Part shown: positions 60,959 to 64,000 of the stretch, piece after piece | Layout: every line of letters starts with the position of its first letter | Position numbering within the stretch: the first letter of the stretch is position 1 | Origin: Daldinia sp. FL1419 | Lineage: Eukaryota; Ascomycota; Sordariomycetes; Xylariales; Hypoxylaceae | Direction of reading: 5' to 3' | NCBI GenBank assembly: GCA_025201765.1 | Contig: MU623340.1 | Location: forward strand, 186,001 to 250,000 | DNA: 64,000 nucleotides | Notes under the pieces: generated by a model | What the model saw: the letters and a program-made list of their open reading frames with translations, nothing else | Databases searched by the model: none | What the model was told of the DNA's origin: nothing | Position numbers and translations under genes: made by a program

Positions 60959-60966
60959 CAGTTAAT

Positions 60967-63900
60967 GGATGCAAAAGATGCAATGGATGGCGTGAATAGG
61001 AAACCAAGGAGAACTACATAGTGTACGCTGCGTCTAAGTGGAGACTTTTCATGTACGTATATACGTACATACATACATACGACCAGGATTAAAAGAGTTA
61101 AGAGGACAAGGGGGAAAGGACAAGGGGGAGGACTGGACTGAAAGGGACTCCAAGCAGTTCAAGGGGAACACAAGAACAGAAGCAACAAGGAACAATAATT
61201 GATGCTGGGGCCTTTGTTTCCATCTGGGAACCATCATGTAATAGCTTTGGTACATACATAGGTACCTAGCTACCTAACTGTTAGCTTCTCTTCGTAGCGC
61301 CGGTTAGAAAGGAAAAATACAGTACATGTTATTAATACGGTTAGATAGAATTGATAGAGTAAGCAAATGGAAGGCGATGATGATAGAAAGATTGGATAAT
61401 TTTATCGACGTGCCACGCCATCTGATAGCAAAGGTACATGTATGTTCGTGTCTTCGTGCCTGAAATGAGACCTGAATGGGTGGGACTCCCGCGTAAATAT
61501 TTGGGGTGCATAAGGTACCGAGATAGCTGTTTCGTCAGTCGCTAACTATGCTAAAATTCGGCTCGGCCGTAAACTACATCGGACAGTAAATAATAATAAG
61601 AAGAAGAAATACGTACTGTGTGGCTACGAAAAGAGATTCGATCGGGGGACTGGCTATGTAATCATGTAATCTCCCAATCTCCCCTAATATTGCAAGCTCT
61701 GTAGCGGCAGGCCGACTAGAACCTCATCGAATCATGAACCAGTGGACCACTCTGATTGGCACGAACTTCAGTAGGAATGTCGCTAACGGATGCACCGTAT
61801 ACAATAGATTTGATGAAAGTGCTACCTATTACTACCTCGAAGATCCCACTAAGTTTAGGATCGCCACACCGCCATCTACCTGATTAGAGTGTACTCCAAT
61901 AACAGATTCCCACTGCGGAAAGGCTGATAATAACATGGCTAAGTTGGCAAAAGATACCTAATATACATGTATACCTCCTTCCTAGTTGGAGGGATCTACA
62001 TGTATACTCTTTATCCTCGACAAGGTACAGCGTTAAAAATGACAACCTAGCAATATTGGGAAGCCTGCTGATGATTTCCAGGCACAAAGGCAGAAAAGGA
62101 AGACTTGAACACGTTGCTTCAAGACCCCACGATCATCTCTCTTAGTTGATAGCCAATGATTCGCGTCTCAACTCTTCCAGCATATTCGGTTTCACTTAAA
62201 AGACAGGATGCTTACCTAGGCACTTATTGGTTCAAGGTTTATGCACTCCTTTCTGCCTGCATAATGCATTTCATATGTACAACTAAACCATAACTTACAT
62301 ACATTGTCTGCATTGATGTCTTTTTTTGCTTCGGGACTTTCCAAGCTCCGCCTAGTCTATCTTAGTTGAGTAAAGTCTACTGCAGCTGAAGCTGAATTCT
62401 ATGTACTACTATGTATGTACACTAACTACCTATGCAGCTTGACGCTCTTTAGTTTTATGTTTTTTTTAACTCCAAGTTTGACCGCCTCTATATGTAATTT
62501 CAATTGATGCACGACACCATCTTCGTAGTCGGGTCGGCGCATTTAGTGTAGGCCAACGACTTTAAACTATTAAAAGAAGTCGACTCTTACCTAACCTTAG
62601 GTACCTAGGTACCTAGATATTTAAAGGGAGATCGTAACCAGCGTAAGGTTTGACGAGCGCGAAAGCTCAAGTAGCTCGAATAACTTGGTGACCACTCAAG
62701 GAGCCCCCACTGTTTCTTGCAAACAATAGAATGATATTGAACGATAGAGAATTGGGAATTGAAAGTTACCCGACAATTGGATGACACCCTACGGCATCAA
62801 AAAGCGTATCGCGGCCCCCGAACTGTTGGGTCTTTCTTGTCCTCTTGGTATTTGCCGGGTGAATCTGGGGCAATCCTGGTCGGACTTTAATTGATACGAT
62901 ACTTTCTGATGCAGGTTGGCATCATATTCTCCTTCTTAAAGGTGGCCATGTATAATTCAATCCTACGTGAAATAGCAGATCTCACGATGGAGGAATTACG
63001 GGGGGAACTTAGGTACACAGTAGTGTATATATGTACATACGAGCTCAATTGAGCATGATGCAATAACTCGGGCAGGATGACTGATCGTCTCGCCCCTTTC
63101 GGCAAGCCTGGAAGAAGACATTCCACAGTGGTGTGCGTGCGATTGTCTGACAGTTCAGAATACACAGTTGTGTCCCAGACCTGAGGGACCCAAGACTTAG
63201 GACGAATCTCTTCTGTCGTGTGACCTTAAAACGGCAGTGTCTGAAATATCCCTAGTATTCCCAGTACCCCACCACCACATTCCAATAGAAATAGTACTTT
63301 TGTACACGTTCGTACGACATTACCTACGAGCTGCCCGTTACCAGGTACCCTAAGCGGTCGCCCATATCTAGATGTACATCTGGTACTCATAGTACTCAGA
63401 ATAGATCATAACAGACCGGAAACAGTAACGTCTTACTACCCTTTCCGACACGGCCGAGATACCGTCGTCATGCATGGACTGACAACGCAAAAGACGCGTT
63501 CGATGGTTTCAAGCCCAAAATATTTTGGTTCTCGTCCCAAGATAGAGCCCCCGAATCAACACACGTGCGAGTCGGTATCCAGTCTCTTGCCGTTTGCGGC
63601 ATCAAGGTAATGCGTTACGAAAAGTCCACTTTATTGAACCGAACGCTTTAAAGATCGCTGAATTGCGTGAGGGGAGACCCCACGCGGACTCGGGGCAACA
63701 GTCGAAATAACTAGCGACACGCTGCCCGAAACACTTTCGATCTGTTACAGCTAGCGAAACGTGGTTGAATTAACAGAACACAGATATAGAGCCGATCCGG
63801 CGGTGAAGACGGAGATGAACCGACGATGGGCAGATTCGCGGCGCTATATTGCTAGGCTAAAGACTTATCAAGTTTCTTATCATTTATACCATGCACTAAG

Positions 63901-64000
63901 TCGACGGAACTTGGCGTTGAGTGGCACGATATCATCATATTAGACTGATCTGACTTGATTTGTGTGTCCGTAGTTGCCCGTAGTTCCAGTCCGCGGTTAC
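60967..64000. other. Intergenic to window end
   Basis: About 3 kb with no supported gene. TAGGTACC-type motifs occur near 61255-61280 and 62597-62620. The last kilobase may be the upstream region of a gene beyond the window. Confidence 0.45.

Overview
The window looks like nuclear DNA of a filamentous ascomycete (Pezizomycotina, most likely a sordariomycete). The genes carry short introns of about 50-170 bp with GTAAGT/GTATGT-type donors and CTAAC-like branch sites. The gene set is typical of such fungi (palH, Cdc48, Hmt1-type ABC transporter, a STAND/NLR-like protein). Long intergenic stretches are dotted with TAGGTACCTA-type motifs. One AT-rich block shows decay by C-to-T and G-to-A transitions, as left by repeat-induced point mutation (RIP).

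Layout. 0.1-0.9 kb: mitochondrial ATP synthase delta subunit (+). 1.5-4.4 kb: a large uncharacterised reading frame with a cysteine cluster, broken by a single in-frame TAG (+). 9.1-11.4 kb: the pH-sensing membrane protein PalH (+). 13.1-14.6 kb: ceramide synthase, Lag1/Lac1 family (+). 19.3-22.4 kb: Hmt1/ABCB6-type ABC half-transporter (-). 22.4-33.8 kb: about 11 kb in which I find no convincing gene.

33.77-38.21 kb: a nested transposon block. The outer element has 38-bp terminal inverted repeats beginning GGCTYTGATCAG, a TTA target duplication, and a stop-ridden but frame-preserved PIF/Harbinger-type DDE transposase on the minus strand. Inserted in it is a 1,405-bp LTR element with 182-bp LTRs and a perfect AAAAT target duplication. 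The two LTRs differ only by transitions.

38.9-39.6 kb: a small ENY2/Sus1-like protein (+). 40.9-43.6 kb: Cdc48 (-). 46.4-48.9 kb: a vacuolar-type amino acid transporter with eight exons (+). 49.2-52.9 kb: a STAND/NLR-like protein with alpha/beta-hydrolase, NB-ARC and TPR-like repeats (+). 53.2-53.4 kb: a homopolymer-flanked assembly gap. 53.4-54.1 kb: an uncharacterised membrane protein whose stop codon abuts the homopolymer (-). 56.6-58.6 kb: a Ksp1/Ran1-like protein kinase (-). 60.47-60.96 kb: a 492-bp non-autonomous TIR element (MITE) with an 8-bp target duplication. The last 3 kb have no recognisable gene.

Most genes are unrelated housekeeping or membrane genes with no cluster logic. The parts least explained by standard annotation are the nested RIP-decayed transposons, the MITE with its palindromic core, the NLR-like gene and the in-frame TAG in the cysteine-cluster gene.
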